From Microcaldota archaeon (lineage in GTDB: Archaea; Micrarchaeota; Micrarchaeia; Micrarchaeales; CABMGC01): a DNA stretch of 57,627 nt. Location: assembly GCA_021817125.1 (NCBI GenBank), contig JAKAWC010000004.1, forward strand, positions 1-57,627, read 5' to 3'. This document shows positions 19,477 to 28,735 of this stretch, one piece after another. Positions within the stretch are counted from its first letter, which is position 1. The number at the start of each line of letters is the position of its first letter. Both the position numbers and the translations under genes were made by a program. Under the pieces are notes generated by a model. It saw only the letters and a program-made list of their open reading frames with translations, searched no databases and was not told where the DNA came from.

Positions 19477-20489
19477 TATGGCCCCTTGATGAAGACTATG
19501 TAAGTAATAACTAAATTGATTAGCGAGAGCGGAAGTAGGTATATCCACCCAAACCTGAGGAGGTTGTTGAGCCTCATCCTGACCGTAGTGACCCTCACTA
19601 TCACTATGAAGAACGCCACAACCACTGCTTTGATCAGTAGCCATGCGACTGGGGGTAGTATCGCGGGTCCAAGCCATCCGCCAAGGAATATGACGGATAT
19701 CAGGAGGCTGCCAAGCAGCATCCTTGTATAATCAAGAAAGAGCCCTAATGCGTAGTATGGGGAGCTGTAGTCAGTGAACCAGCCGGCAATTAGCTCAGAG
19801 TCTGCCTCACGGATGTCGAACGGGGGCCTCTCCATCTCTGCAAGCATCGTTATGAAGAATATCACGAAGCCCAGCGGCATTAGGATGATAAAGTACCAAG
19901 GAGACTGTGCGTTGACTATGTTGCTGAGGTTGAACCCGTTAGCCATCACCGCCACGGCCACGAGCACGAGTATGAGAGGGAGCTCATAGCTTATGAGCAT
20001 TATGACAGACCTCTGCGCGCTTATGTCGGCGAACTTGTTGCCTGTGGAGTGCCCAGCGAGGAATATCATGCTTGGGGCGAACGAGAGAAGGGTGAATATC
20101 ACCAGCACCCCGAGTCCGAGGTTGGTGGCCTGCAGGGTAGGTGAGAAAGGTATCAGAAACACTATGAATATCGACAGGGCCAACAGGGACGGCATCATGG
20201 TCATGAAGAATATCCGGTCTGCGTTCGCCGGGATCACGTTCTCCTTTGCCAAGAGCTTGATGAGGTCCGCCAGATTCTGCAGTATCCCATACTTTCCTAC
20301 ATAGGTGGGTCCGTGCCTGAGCTGCACCCTTGCGATGACCTTCCTCTCGAACCAGCCAAATAGGTAGTCAAAGACGCCGATTATTATCGCTATGAGTATC
20401 GCATATGCTATGACGGCTATGACACTGGTAGTGAGGTTGCCAGATTGCAGTGCCTGGCCGAGCATATCGAGCGGATTACCTGTCAACAT
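19476..20489 (-). CDS. nuoH: NADH-quinone oxidoreductase subunit H
   Basis: FERKVIARVQLRHGPTYVGKYGILQNLADLIKLLAKE. Confidence 0.94.
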   Translation of the reverse strand: MLTGNPLDMLGQALQSGNLTTSVIAVIAYAILIAIIIGVFDYLFGWFERKVIARVQLRHGPTYVGKYGILQNLADLIKLLAKENVIPANADRIFFMTMMPSLLALSIFIVFLIPFSPTLQATNLGLGVLVIFTLLSFAPSMIFLAGHSTGNKFADISAQRSVIMLISYELPLILVLVAVAVMANGFNLSNIVNAQSPWYFIILMPLGFVIFFITMLAEMERPPFDIREADSELIAGWFTDYSSPYYALGLFLDYTRMLLGSLLISVIFLGGWLGPAILPPVAWLLIKAVVVAFFIVIVRVTTVRMRLNNLLRFGWIYLLPLSLINLVITYIVFIKGP

Positions 20490-21567
20490 CTGCCATCACC
20501 GGATCAAGGCTCGCCAGAATCGCGAATAGATCTGCGAACCTGTGCCCTTTTGCAATATGATTGAGTACCGACAGGTTGATGAAGGACGGTGACCTTATGG
20601 ACAACCTGTACGGCCGCTGTGGGTCGGCGACCATATACATCATACCTTCGCCTCTTGGAGTCTCCCTGCTCACGGTCACGACCCTGTTCTTCGGGACCGG
20701 ATTTATCAGACGGATCTGCATCCCCAACGCGTCGCCTTCAGGCATTGACTTGAGCGCATTCCTGACTAGCTTTATGCTTTCCTTCATCTCAAGCATCCTG
20801 ACCTTGTATCTGGCGAATGCGTCGCCCTCTCCGCGGGTCTGTGGGCTGAAGTTCAGTTTCTTGTAAACGTAGTAGGGCTGGTTGCTTCGTGTGTCGTAGT
20901 CTACGCCAGATCCTCTGAGCGTCGGGCCGGTGACGCCGAAGCGGATGGCATCCTCCCTGTTCAGGACCCCTACCCCCTTCATCCTTTCCGTGAAGATGGG
21001 ATTCTTCTCTAGCACTTCCTGGAACTGGGCTATCCTCTGGTCCAAGTAATCGAGCAGCGGCGCGGCATGTTCTGCGAAGTCGGGAGGCTGGTCGCGGATA
21101 AGCCCGCCCATCCTTTGGTTGACGTAGAACATCCTTGTCCCTGCCGACTCCTCGAGGAGCCTGAGCACCTTGTCCCTATCGCTGAACGCCCACATGAATA
21201 TGGTGAAGAGCTGACCGACGTCGTTCGCCAGGGTGCCGAGCCATAGCAGGTGGCTCGCTATCCTCTGGAGCTCGAGCTGTATTAAGCGGATGTACTGGGC
21301 TCTTTCCTTTACCGGAATCCCCATCGCCGCTTCTACGGCGGACACGTAGAGCTCGTCGAACGCAAGGGGGGCGATGTAATCAAGCTTCTCCATGTAGACA
21401 GGGTTTTGCAGGTACATCCTGTTCTCTACGAGCTTCTCGACTCCTCTGTGAAGGAATCCGATGTGCGGCTCGACCTTCTTTATGGTGTCTCCATCAACAT
21501 CAACCAGTAACCGCAGAACCCCATGGGTGCCGGGGTGTATCGGGCCTACATTGATCCGGGTTATCAT
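20476..21567 (-). CDS. nuoD: NADH-quinone oxidoreductase subunit D
   Basis: VGPIHPGTHGVLRLLVDVDGD; HIGFLHRGVEKL. Confidence 0.95.
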   Translation of the reverse strand: MITRINVGPIHPGTHGVLRLLVDVDGDTIKKVEPHIGFLHRGVEKLVENRMYLQNPVYMEKLDYIAPLAFDELYVSAVEAAMGIPVKERAQYIRLIQLELQRIASHLLWLGTLANDVGQLFTIFMWAFSDRDKVLRLLEESAGTRMFYVNQRMGGLIRDQPPDFAEHAAPLLDYLDQRIAQFQEVLEKNPIFTERMKGVGVLNREDAIRFGVTGPTLRGSGVDYDTRSNQPYYVYKKLNFSPQTRGEGDAFARYKVRMLEMKESIKLVRNALKSMPEGDALGMQIRLINPVPKNRVVTVSRETPRGEGMMYMVADPQRPYRLSIRSPSFINLSVLNHIAKGHRFADLFAILASLDPVMADVDR

Positions 21568-21570
21568 GGT

Positions 21571-21954
21571 TTATTCCTCACTCTTGTATGTGGGCGACCC
21601 CCACCCAAAGCTTTTCCTTAACGGCGCCTCGACTCCATCCCATTTCTCTAGGAGTAGCCTCCGCACATGTCTCCCGCGTATGTCGACCCCGAACATCTCT
21701 GCCATCTCCCGCTCATACCAGTCGGCGGCGGCGTAGTACTTTGTGACGGTCGGGACCCAGGCGTCGGAGTACGGAATATCAACTTCGAGGAGCTCATCCT
21801 TGTTCTGCGCTATATTGCGCACAAAGTACAGCACCTGCAACGAGGCGATGTTGTCGACAGCGGTTATCTTGACCAGGTAGTCGAACCCCTGGGCCATCCC
21901 CTCTTCTATGGCGCTTGCCAGATTCGCACGGTCAATCTTCAACTTTACCACCAA
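21571..21954 (-). CDS. nuoC: NADH-quinone oxidoreductase subunit C
   Basis: AADWYEREMAEMFGVDIRGRHVRRLLLEKWDG. Confidence 0.9.
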   Translation of the reverse strand: MVVKLKIDRANLASAIEEGMAQGFDYLVKITAVDNIASLQVLYFVRNIAQNKDELLEVDIPYSDAWVPTVTKYYAAADWYEREMAEMFGVDIRGRHVRRLLLEKWDGVEAPLRKSFGWGSPTYKSEE

Positions 21955-22501
21955 TCTTCTCCTGCAGTTTCATCAGCGCACCGAACAGGTTCTCTGGCCG
22001 AGGAGGGCATCCCGCCACGAATATGTCAACGGGAAGCACCTGGTCTATGCCCTTGATGATGTTATAGCTCTCGAACCAAGGCCCTCCGCATGTCGCACAC
22101 TCACCGTAGGCAATCACATACTTCGGGCTCGGCATCTGCTCGTACATCCTCTTTATCTCCGGGATTACCGCCTTGGTGACCCATCCGGCTACAATCATGA
22201 CGTCGCACTGCCTCGGCGTGCCCCGAAACAGCAGGTAACCCTTTCGCTCCGCATCGACGCGAGATGTGCCAAAGTCCATGAGTTCCATAGCACAGCAGGC
22301 GAGGCCGAACTGGAGGGGCCACAGCGAGTTCATCCGGGACCAGTTTATCAGCCCTTCCGACATCGCCTTTGTGACATCGGATAATTTTGTGAAAAAGACG
22401 TTCTGCTTCTGCTCCCGTGACTTCAGAGACTCCTCTACGAGCTTGTCCATCTCCTTCTTGGCATTGAGGAACCTCTCGCTAGAGTAATACTCTTCATCCA
22501 T
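21932..22501 (-). CDS. nuoB: NADH-quinone oxidoreductase subunit B
   Basis: GLACCAMELMDF, RQCDVMIVAGWVT, GECATCGGPW, GCPPRPE. Confidence 0.94.
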   Translation of the reverse strand: MDEEYYSSERFLNAKKEMDKLVEESLKSREQKQNVFFTKLSDVTKAMSEGLINWSRMNSLWPLQFGLACCAMELMDFGTSRVDAERKGYLLFRGTPRQCDVMIVAGWVTKAVIPEIKRMYEQMPSPKYVIAYGECATCGGPWFESYNIIKGIDQVLPVDIFVAGCPPRPENLFGALMKLQEKIGGKVED

Positions 22502-22856
22502 TCTTCTCCCCTCCTTTGGCTATCATCATGACCATTATCTCAAGGAAGAACCCGAATACAGCGAGCGCAAGCACCACCATGCTGTCCACGAACGACAGTT
22601 GCTTGGCCACAACCGCCCAGATTAACAGGATCGCGGCTATTATCTCGAACGCCAGAAACATGGGGAAGTAGTAGATGTACTCCTTCATTATCGCCATCCG
22701 AGTTCCGATCGGCTCCTCTGCGCTCTCGTAGTTCATCCCCTTGGTGCGGGACATCACCGTAGTCCTTCTGAGGAATCTCGACCCCACGAGCATCGAAGCG
22801 GGGACGAACGCCGCAAACAGCAGGAATATGATCAGAGGCACGTAGGCAGAGACCAT
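22494..22856 (-). CDS. nuoA: NADH-quinone oxidoreductase subunit A
   Basis: NYESAEEPIGTRMAIMKEYIYYFPMFLAFEI, three TM. Confidence 0.9.
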   Translation of the reverse strand: MVSAYVPLIIFLLFAAFVPASMLVGSRFLRRTTVMSRTKGMNYESAEEPIGTRMAIMKEYIYYFPMFLAFEIIAAILLIWAVVAKQLSFVDSMVVLALAVFGFFLEIMVMMIAKGGEKNG

Positions 22857-22983
22857 GCCTTTACATTCTCATATAAGTTTAATAGTCCTTGTTATGCAGA
22901 CGACTGCCCGTTTTTATGGCAAGCTGGTTTAAATGGCGCGGATTCTGGCTCGTGTAGTGGCGTAAATGCAGGTCATTTATGCG

Positions 22984-23000
22984 CAGTAACTTTGTTACTG
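22984..23000. promoter_or_regulatory. Palindrome upstream of the CBS-domain gene
   Basis: CAGTAAC-TTT-GTTACTG immediately before TATTTTTAAA. Confidence 0.35.
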
Positions 23001-23045
23001 GGTCTATTTTTAAAGGTGCGACTACCATGATATAACGGTAAGGAG

Positions 23046-23504
23046 ATGTACAGCAACAATAGGAATATCGTTGTCAGGGAGATAATGAGTTCCCCAGTTG
23101 TAACAGGATCTCTGAAAGAGGGCGTAAAGGACATAGCCAAGAAGATGAAGCAGCATGATGTCGACTCGATCGTCATCGTCAACCAGGCCAACGAGCCAGT
23201 TGGGATAATAACCGAGGGCGACATGGTGAGAAGGCTTCTGGCCAGGACGCGAAACCTCCTCTTCTTCAAGGCGAAGGACATCATAAGCAAGCCGGTCCTT
23301 TCGGTGAGAGGAGATATGTCTATGGACGACGCGGCGCAGACCATGATGTCGAAGCGGGTGAAGAAACTGTGCGTGGTCGACGAGCAAGGCAAGCTCATCG
23401 GCTTGGTAACGCAGTTCGACATCATCAAGAACTCCACGGCTTTGATAGGCGTGTTGCGCGAGATGGTACAGGCCGGCTACGCAGAGGAAACGGAAACGGC
23501 CTGA
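23046..23504 (+). CDS. CBS-domain protein
   Basis: Two CBS repeats: VREIMSSPVVT..., AKDIISKPVLSV... Confidence 0.85.
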   Translation: MYSNNRNIVVREIMSSPVVTGSLKEGVKDIAKKMKQHDVDSIVIVNQANEPVGIITEGDMVRRLLARTRNLLFFKAKDIISKPVLSVRGDMSMDDAAQTMMSKRVKKLCVVDEQGKLIGLVTQFDIIKNSTALIGVLREMVQAGYAEETETA

Positions 23505-23519
23505 TGGCAGATGGTGTCT

Positions 23520-23825
23520 CTAAGACATCTCTATGCTCTCTTCGGAGTAGCCGAGCTGCAGGAGAGCCTTCCTTACTGCATCCTTGTGGTCACCCTGAAG
23601 CTCGATCGTGCCGTTCTTGTGGGTCCCACCGCACGCTAGGATATGCTTAAGCTCCTTTGCAGTCTTGTCGAGTTCCTCGCCAGTAAAGCCCTCGATCACA
23701 GTCATATATTTCCGGAACTTCTTTTTCTCGGTATAGACTTTGATGCGCCTATTGGTCTCTTTATCTAGTACGTCGCATACGCAGATTTCCTTGGGTAATC
23801 CGCACTTTACGCACATTTCAGCCAT
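23520..23825 (-). CDS. Translation initiation factor aIF1 (SUI1)
   Basis: CVKCGLPKEICVCD; ACGGTHKNGTIELQGDHKDAV. Confidence 0.92.
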   Translation of the reverse strand: MAEMCVKCGLPKEICVCDVLDKETNRRIKVYTEKKKFRKYMTVIEGFTGEELDKTAKELKHILACGGTHKNGTIELQGDHKDAVRKALLQLGYSEESIEMS

Positions 23826-24022
23826 TAGTTTTGCGCACCTCGCTCTTTGAGCAAAGTTAGAATTTGTGCGATGGTCCTCCTGATCTCCCGCGACTTTACC
23901 TTCTTGCTGGCGACCCCGGTAGAGGCGATCTTCCTCTTCTCTATGTTGAGGTCGAGCCTAAGTTCACCTAGCTTCGCGCCAAGCGCGTCGGTGGACAGTG
24001 CTCTTAAGTCGTTTACTCTTAT
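23825..24022 (-). CDS. rpl29: Ribosomal protein uL29, apparent ATA start
   Basis: RVNDLRALSTDALGAKLGELRLDLNIEKRKIASTGVASKKVKSREIRRTIAQILTLLKERGAQN between rps3 and aIF1; no ATG/GTG/TTG in frame; SD-like AGGTGAT before ATA 24022. Confidence 0.8.
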   Translation of the reverse strand: MRVNDLRALSTDALGAKLGELRLDLNIEKRKIASTGVASKKVKSREIRRTIAQILTLLKERGAQN

Positions 24023-24055
24023 GGAATCACCTATTGTATATGATATTTCTCCTAT

Positions 24056-24781
24056 TTAAGCTTTATTTACACTCGGTGTCGGTGCTGGTGCTGGTGTCGG
24101 TGCTGGTGTCGGTGCTGGTGCTGCCTCACGTGGTGCATCCCTGTCCCTCGGTGGGAACGGCTTTGCCTCCATCGCCTTCGGAAGAGCTATCTTTTTCATC
24201 TCCATGTCGGGGAACTTGGTTCCTGGCTGGACTATCCGTACGAGTATCCCGATCGCGCCATACTTTGGGTAAGCTGTGACGTGAGCCTCGTCCACTAACC
24301 TTGTGACCGCGCCAGCCTTCGGTATGTAGCCGAACCTGACCTTTATCGACTTGGCCCGTGCGCCTTTCGCGGCGAGCTTGCCTGCGGCGATTATTTCAGC
24401 GCCGAGGGCGCCGTTCTGCATTATGTCTCTGAGCGTCATGTGGAGGAGCGACCTTGCGTTCGACCCTCTCTCAAGCGAGTTGGCTATGTATCTACCGACA
24501 AGCCTTGGCTCAAGCTTCGGATTCCTTACCTCGGCCACGCTTATCTGTGGGTTGTCGATCTTGTATGTCTTCTTTATCGTGTCGGTGAGCGTGTCGATGG
24601 TGGAGCCTCCCCTTCCGATGACTCTTCCCGGGTTGGTCACGTAGACGGTGATCCTGGTGATCATTGGGGTCTTCTGGATGTCGACCCTTGAGAAGCCAGC
24701 CTTTGAGAGCTGCTTCTCGAGGTACTTGGTTATGCCAGCCTTTATGAGCGCATCGTCTATAAATTTTCTCTCAACTACCAT
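24056..24781 (-). CDS. rps3: Ribosomal protein uS3
   Basis: VYVTNPGRVIGRGGSTIDTLTD; P/A/T repeat tail. Confidence 0.95.
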   Translation of the reverse strand: MVVERKFIDDALIKAGITKYLEKQLSKAGFSRVDIQKTPMITRITVYVTNPGRVIGRGGSTIDTLTDTIKKTYKIDNPQISVAEVRNPKLEPRLVGRYIANSLERGSNARSLLHMTLRDIMQNGALGAEIIAAGKLAAKGARAKSIKVRFGYIPKAGAVTRLVDEAHVTAYPKYGAIGILVRIVQPGTKFPDMEMKKIALPKAMEAKPFPPRDRDAPREAAPAPTPAPTPAPAPTPSVNKA

Positions 24782-24785
24782 CGAT

Positions 24786-25511
24786 TCACGCCTTCTTTAC
24801 CTGCTCTGCAGGTTTCTCCTCCTTCTGCGCCGCCGGCTTCTGGGCGGCGGGCTTGACTTCGGGCTTTGGCGCGACGATCTGCTTGGGTGCATCTGCCTTC
24901 TTCGCCGCAGGTTTCTTATCTGGCGCCTGCTTTGGAACGAGTCCTTTTGCCATCGCCATTATCTTCTCCTTCTTTACGGCCCTTTCCTTTGCCTTGATGA
25001 AATATCGCATATTCTTCGAGAGCCCTTTCTCGTCGCCCTGACCGAGTCCGATCTCGATCTTTGCATATTCGAGATCCATATGCCTCATTGGCGTCGCCCC
25101 CATGTAACTGCCGTGGACTCCTGTTATCGAGCCTTTCGGGGGGTATCGCCTCTCGATGCGGGTCTTGTTCGCACAGGCATGGACCACATATAGGTCGTTG
25201 CCATCGAGACCGAAGTTCTTTGCATTGCCTATCGCATTTAGAAGCGTGAGTCTAATGTGCTTGGCTGCCCTGACTGGGTATGCGCCCTTCCTTCCGCCCA
25301 GTTCATGCCTTGCACCCATGTGCTTGTTGTGCGTCCTGAACGGTATCGGCTGCTCCATAGCAATCAGGCTGTCAATCAGATTGAGCGCCCTGTCGACCCG
25401 CATATACCTTATCGCATCGCAGACCGCCCCGAGGTGCTTGTAACTGGCGTTGATGTCGTACTTCTGGGCCATCACCACGCCCTGCCTTTCCCTGTTGAAC
25501 GAGTATTTCAT
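24786..25511 (-). CDS. rpl22: Ribosomal protein uL22
   Basis: Start re-set to MKYSFNRERQ; RRYPPKGSITGVHGSYMGATPMRHMDL; Lys/Ala/Pro-rich C-terminus. Confidence 0.92.
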   Translation of the reverse strand: MKYSFNRERQGVVMAQKYDINASYKHLGAVCDAIRYMRVDRALNLIDSLIAMEQPIPFRTHNKHMGARHELGGRKGAYPVRAAKHIRLTLLNAIGNAKNFGLDGNDLYVVHACANKTRIERRYPPKGSITGVHGSYMGATPMRHMDLEYAKIEIGLGQGDEKGLSKNMRYFIKAKERAVKKEKIMAMAKGLVPKQAPDKKPAAKKADAPKQIVAPKPEVKPAAQKPAAQKEEKPAEQVKKA

Positions 25512-25903
25512 TACTTCACCGCTAGGAACTTGCTGCCCCTTGTCGCCCTGATGCCAGGCGCAGAATGCATGACTCTCTTTGTGCTGAATACAAAATCGCC
25601 GAGCCTGTGCCCGAGCATCTCCGGCCCGATTGCGAGCTGCTTGTACTCCTTTCCGTTGTGGACAGCGATGTTCAGTCCGAGCCATGATGGCAGAATCACC
25701 GCCTCCCTTGTCCGGGTCTTAATCAGCTTTTTCGGGTCCTTCTTCTTGACCGCATCTATCTTCGCCTCGAGCTCCTTGACCTGGATCGAGTTGCGCTTGA
25801 GCGCTCTCCTCTGCCTCGATTCGAGAAGCTTTGCGAAGTCATCGACCTTCATCGCCTGAAGCTCTTCTACAGTCTTTCCCCTAAATAAGAATATCCTTGG
25901 CAT
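25511..25903 (-). CDS. rps19: Ribosomal protein uS19
   Basis: IAVHNGKEYKQLAIGPEMLGHRLGDFVFSTKRVMHSAPGIRATRGSK. Confidence 0.95.
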   Translation of the reverse strand: MPRIFLFRGKTVEELQAMKVDDFAKLLESRQRRALKRNSIQVKELEAKIDAVKKKDPKKLIKTRTREAVILPSWLGLNIAVHNGKEYKQLAIGPEMLGHRLGDFVFSTKRVMHSAPGIRATRGSKFLAVK

Positions 25904-25907
25904 CCAA

Positions 25908-26627
25908 CTAACCTCTCTTCCTTCTTCCTACCCTGCTGGCCGCAATGTGCCCGACCTTTGCGCCTGGAGGTGCGTTCCTCGAAGTCATTGAGGATGCTCC
26001 CTTGTGGTGCTGCTTTCCGCCGAATGGGTGGTCGACTGGGTTGGACTTGACTCCGCGGTTGAGCGGCCATCTTGTGTTTGTAGCGTGCTTTATGTAGAAG
26101 TTCTTTCCCGCCTTCATGAGCGGCATTGTCTCCTGCCCCCCACCTGCGACGGCTCCGATCTCTGCCCTGCAGTTTGCATTTATGTCGACAGTGCGCTTCG
26201 ATGGGAGGAGAATGCTTGCTGTCGTCTCGGTGTGCGCCACGACCGTTGCATAGCTGCCAGATGCCCTTGCCATCTTGCCGCCATCTCCGGGCGTGACCTC
26301 TATGTTGTAAATGACGGTCCCGTCGGGCACGCTTGCCAGAGGCAGTATGCTGCCTAGGGTCAGCTCTGCGTTGTTACCCTCCTGTATCTTGTCGCCTATC
26401 TTGATGCCCTCGGGGGCTAGAAGTATGTTCTCGGACTTGTCTTCGAACTGGATCCGCATGAGAGGCGCGGTGTGCATCGGGTCGTCGATGAACTCGACTA
26501 CCTCTCCATTAAGCCTTGTCTCGATCTGCTTTGAGCCGAACTTGACGTCAGCCTTCGCATGGTTCGGCAGCTTCATGTAAGCGTTGGTGCCGTTTCCGCG
26601 TCTTTGGTTGTGTAGTCGTTTCCCCAT
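25908..26627 (-). CDS. rpl2: Ribosomal protein uL2
   Basis: GVKSNPVDHPFGGKQHHKGASSMTSRNAPPGAKVGHIAASRVGRRKRG. Confidence 0.95.
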   Translation of the reverse strand: MGKRLHNQRRGNGTNAYMKLPNHAKADVKFGSKQIETRLNGEVVEFIDDPMHTAPLMRIQFEDKSENILLAPEGIKIGDKIQEGNNAELTLGSILPLASVPDGTVIYNIEVTPGDGGKMARASGSYATVVAHTETTASILLPSKRTVDINANCRAEIGAVAGGGQETMPLMKAGKNFYIKHATNTRWPLNRGVKSNPVDHPFGGKQHHKGASSMTSRNAPPGAKVGHIAASRVGRRKRG

Positions 26628-26636
26628 GTCCTCGCC

Positions 26637-26897
26637 TTATACCAGCTTTAGCTTGAGCGCTATGTCGCTGGCCTTGTATGCCTTGTTGAGTCTGATGTAA
26701 GCCTTCTTCTGGTTCTTCGCCGTCCTCATCATGTTGATCTTGCTAATCTTAACTTTAAATATTCCTTCGAACTCCTTCTTGACATCTGCCTTTGTCGACC
26801 TGAAGTCGACGACATACACTATGGTATTGTCGCGGTCGATCATGCCGACAGCCTTTTCCGTTGCGATTGGATAGAGTAAGCTTGTCATGGATATCAC
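26637..26897 (-). CDS. rpl23: Ribosomal protein uL23
   Basis: VVDFRSTKADVKKEFEGIFKVKISKINMMRTAKNQKKAYIRL. Confidence 0.94.
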   Translation of the reverse strand: MISMTSLLYPIATEKAVGMIDRDNTIVYVVDFRSTKADVKKEFEGIFKVKISKINMMRTAKNQKKAYIRLNKAYKASDIALKLKLV

Positions 26898-27691
26898 ATT
26901 GCCTTTGCTACTGCGACAGCCTTGTCGAGAGCTTTGAGCGCGCCTTCAGTCCATATTGCAAGCCTTGGCTTTGCCCCCGGTGCGAGCTCAGCTACACGGA
27001 GCTGGTTGACGCTGACCGCCTGGACGCCTGGGATGTTTCTTGCGGCCCTGCCCACCTTGTCGACGTTGGCTGCGATTATAAGGACCGAGTTCCTGAAATG
27101 CCTCCTCTGTGAAAGCCTTCTGAGCCCTTTCCTGACCTTGGGGTCGTGGGACCTCTCAAGGTCTGCACCTAGCCTTAGCGCCTCCAGGACCTTGACCAAT
27201 TCCTGTGACTTTGTTATTGATTCGATCTTGTCCTCGATGACCAGTGGCGCATGACCGTCGAACGTGTGCCTTGCCTTGATGAGTTCGGAGTTGGCGGTCC
27301 CCGCAATCGCTGACCCGAGCGCACTCCTGTACTCCTTTACGTTTATCTCCTCGACAAGTGACTTCTCTATCTTGTGCGGGTGGGCCCTCCTGCCCTTTAC
27401 CGCTGATGGTATCCTTCTGACGTCTCCCTTCGAGCCGCCCCCGAGCTTTTGCTTGGGCCTGATTGCCTGCCCCATGTGCCTTCCTGACCTCCACGTGTTC
27501 ATCCTTCCGACGTAGATTGCAGTAGTATTGAGTCCTGCGAGCAGGTAGTGCCCCTGCGGCTGGTATCGAGTAGACTGTTCGTGGAGGAGCGCCCTTCGCA
27601 CGAGGTCCTCTCTATACGGCGTGCTGAATACCGCGGGCAGAGCTACCTTTCTTGCAGACTTGCCATCAATTTGGTAAACTTCAGCTTCCAT
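26894..27691 (-). CDS. rpl4: Ribosomal protein uL4
   Basis: L4e pattern with PGVQAVSVNQLRVAELAPGAKPRLAIWTEGAL. Confidence 0.94.
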   Translation of the reverse strand: MEAEVYQIDGKSARKVALPAVFSTPYREDLVRRALLHEQSTRYQPQGHYLLAGLNTTAIYVGRMNTWRSGRHMGQAIRPKQKLGGGSKGDVRRIPSAVKGRRAHPHKIEKSLVEEINVKEYRSALGSAIAGTANSELIKARHTFDGHAPLVIEDKIESITKSQELVKVLEALRLGADLERSHDPKVRKGLRRLSQRRHFRNSVLIIAANVDKVGRAARNIPGVQAVSVNQLRVAELAPGAKPRLAIWTEGALKALDKAVAVAKAM

Positions 27692-27693
27692 TA

Positions 27694-28668
27694 TTATGCA
27701 CCCTGCTTGGATGAGGTCGAAACGAAGGTTACGTTGGGCACCTTTACAGCCCTGCCGTTCCTTATCGCCTTCCTTATCCTTACGAGCCTTCTTGCTGGCC
27801 CAGGTATTGAGCCATCGAGTATGATAAAGTCATTCTTCACGATGCCGTAGTTGACAAATCCGCCCTTTGCGTTGACTGTGCTGGCGTCGTTCGGCCCACC
27901 CATCTTCAGTACGCGCTTGTTGATCTCGGTTCGGTAGTTGTATCCCATATGACCTGCGTGGGGGACCGAGTAGAGCACTCTTGCAGGGTGCCATGCGCCG
28001 AGGACTCCTACATGTCTGACCTTTCCAGTTGCCTTTCTCGGCAGCCTCGACACGCCGAACCTCTTGATGACACCGGTCCATCCCTTTCCGGTAGATATTG
28101 TGGTTACATCGACGTATTCGCCCGGTGCAAGCACGTTGTTGAGCTTGAGTTCCTTTCCGAGCATCTGCTCGATAGTTGATACCTTTTCTGTGAGGTCTTT
28201 GCCACCTACTGGCATCTCGAACCTCATGACGCGCTTGTTGCCGAATCCGAGATTTGATTCGTCGCAGAATGCGAGAGCTGTGACATCATTGTACTTTGCA
28301 AGGTTCTGCTTTATCGTGGCGAGGTCGCCCTTTGAGTTCTTTATCCCAACCTTAGCCGCTAGCACCTTGTCGTGGGCCTCTGCCTGTGCGCCCTTGTAAA
28401 TCTTTGTGCCGTAGAAGCGTATTCCGTAGATGAAGACCTTTGGGATCTCTATTATCGTGGCGGGGCGGACTATCTCGCTGCCTTTGGAGGGAGCTTCTGA
28501 ATCGTCAATCATTGCTATTGAGGTCATGCCTGCCTTTACGCCGACAAGGCCGGCGAACTTGGGCTCAGCTAGTTGTGGCCAGTTCCTGACCCTCGGCATC
28601 TGCTTCTTGGCTCTCCTGTGAGGCCAGAATTCTAGTGACCCCTTATGAGGTCGTCTGGGCTTTCCCAT
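27694..28668 (-). CDS. rpl3: Ribosomal protein uL3
   Basis: MGKPRRPHKGSLEFWPHRRAKKQMPRVRNWP; YVDVTTISTGKGWTGVIKRFGV. Confidence 0.95.
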   Translation of the reverse strand: MGKPRRPHKGSLEFWPHRRAKKQMPRVRNWPQLAEPKFAGLVGVKAGMTSIAMIDDSEAPSKGSEIVRPATIIEIPKVFIYGIRFYGTKIYKGAQAEAHDKVLAAKVGIKNSKGDLATIKQNLAKYNDVTALAFCDESNLGFGNKRVMRFEMPVGGKDLTEKVSTIEQMLGKELKLNNVLAPGEYVDVTTISTGKGWTGVIKRFGVSRLPRKATGKVRHVGVLGAWHPARVLYSVPHAGHMGYNYRTEINKRVLKMGGPNDASTVNAKGGFVNYGIVKNDFIILDGSIPGPARRLVRIRKAIRNGRAVKVPNVTFVSTSSKQGA

Positions 28669-28735
28669 TTTGATTCACTTTCACGTCTGTAAAACGAGGC
28701 ACGAGCCTGATGTTTTACACATTTTTTCTGAATGT

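Noticed and set aside
24066-24120. GGTGCTGGTGTC tandem repeat as CRISPR or regulatory array
   Set aside because: It is in frame and encodes the P/A/T tail of S3; no spacers
25512-25685. N-terminal extension of the L22 ORF
   Set aside because: Overlaps rps19 in another frame; L22 homology begins at MKYSFNRERQ
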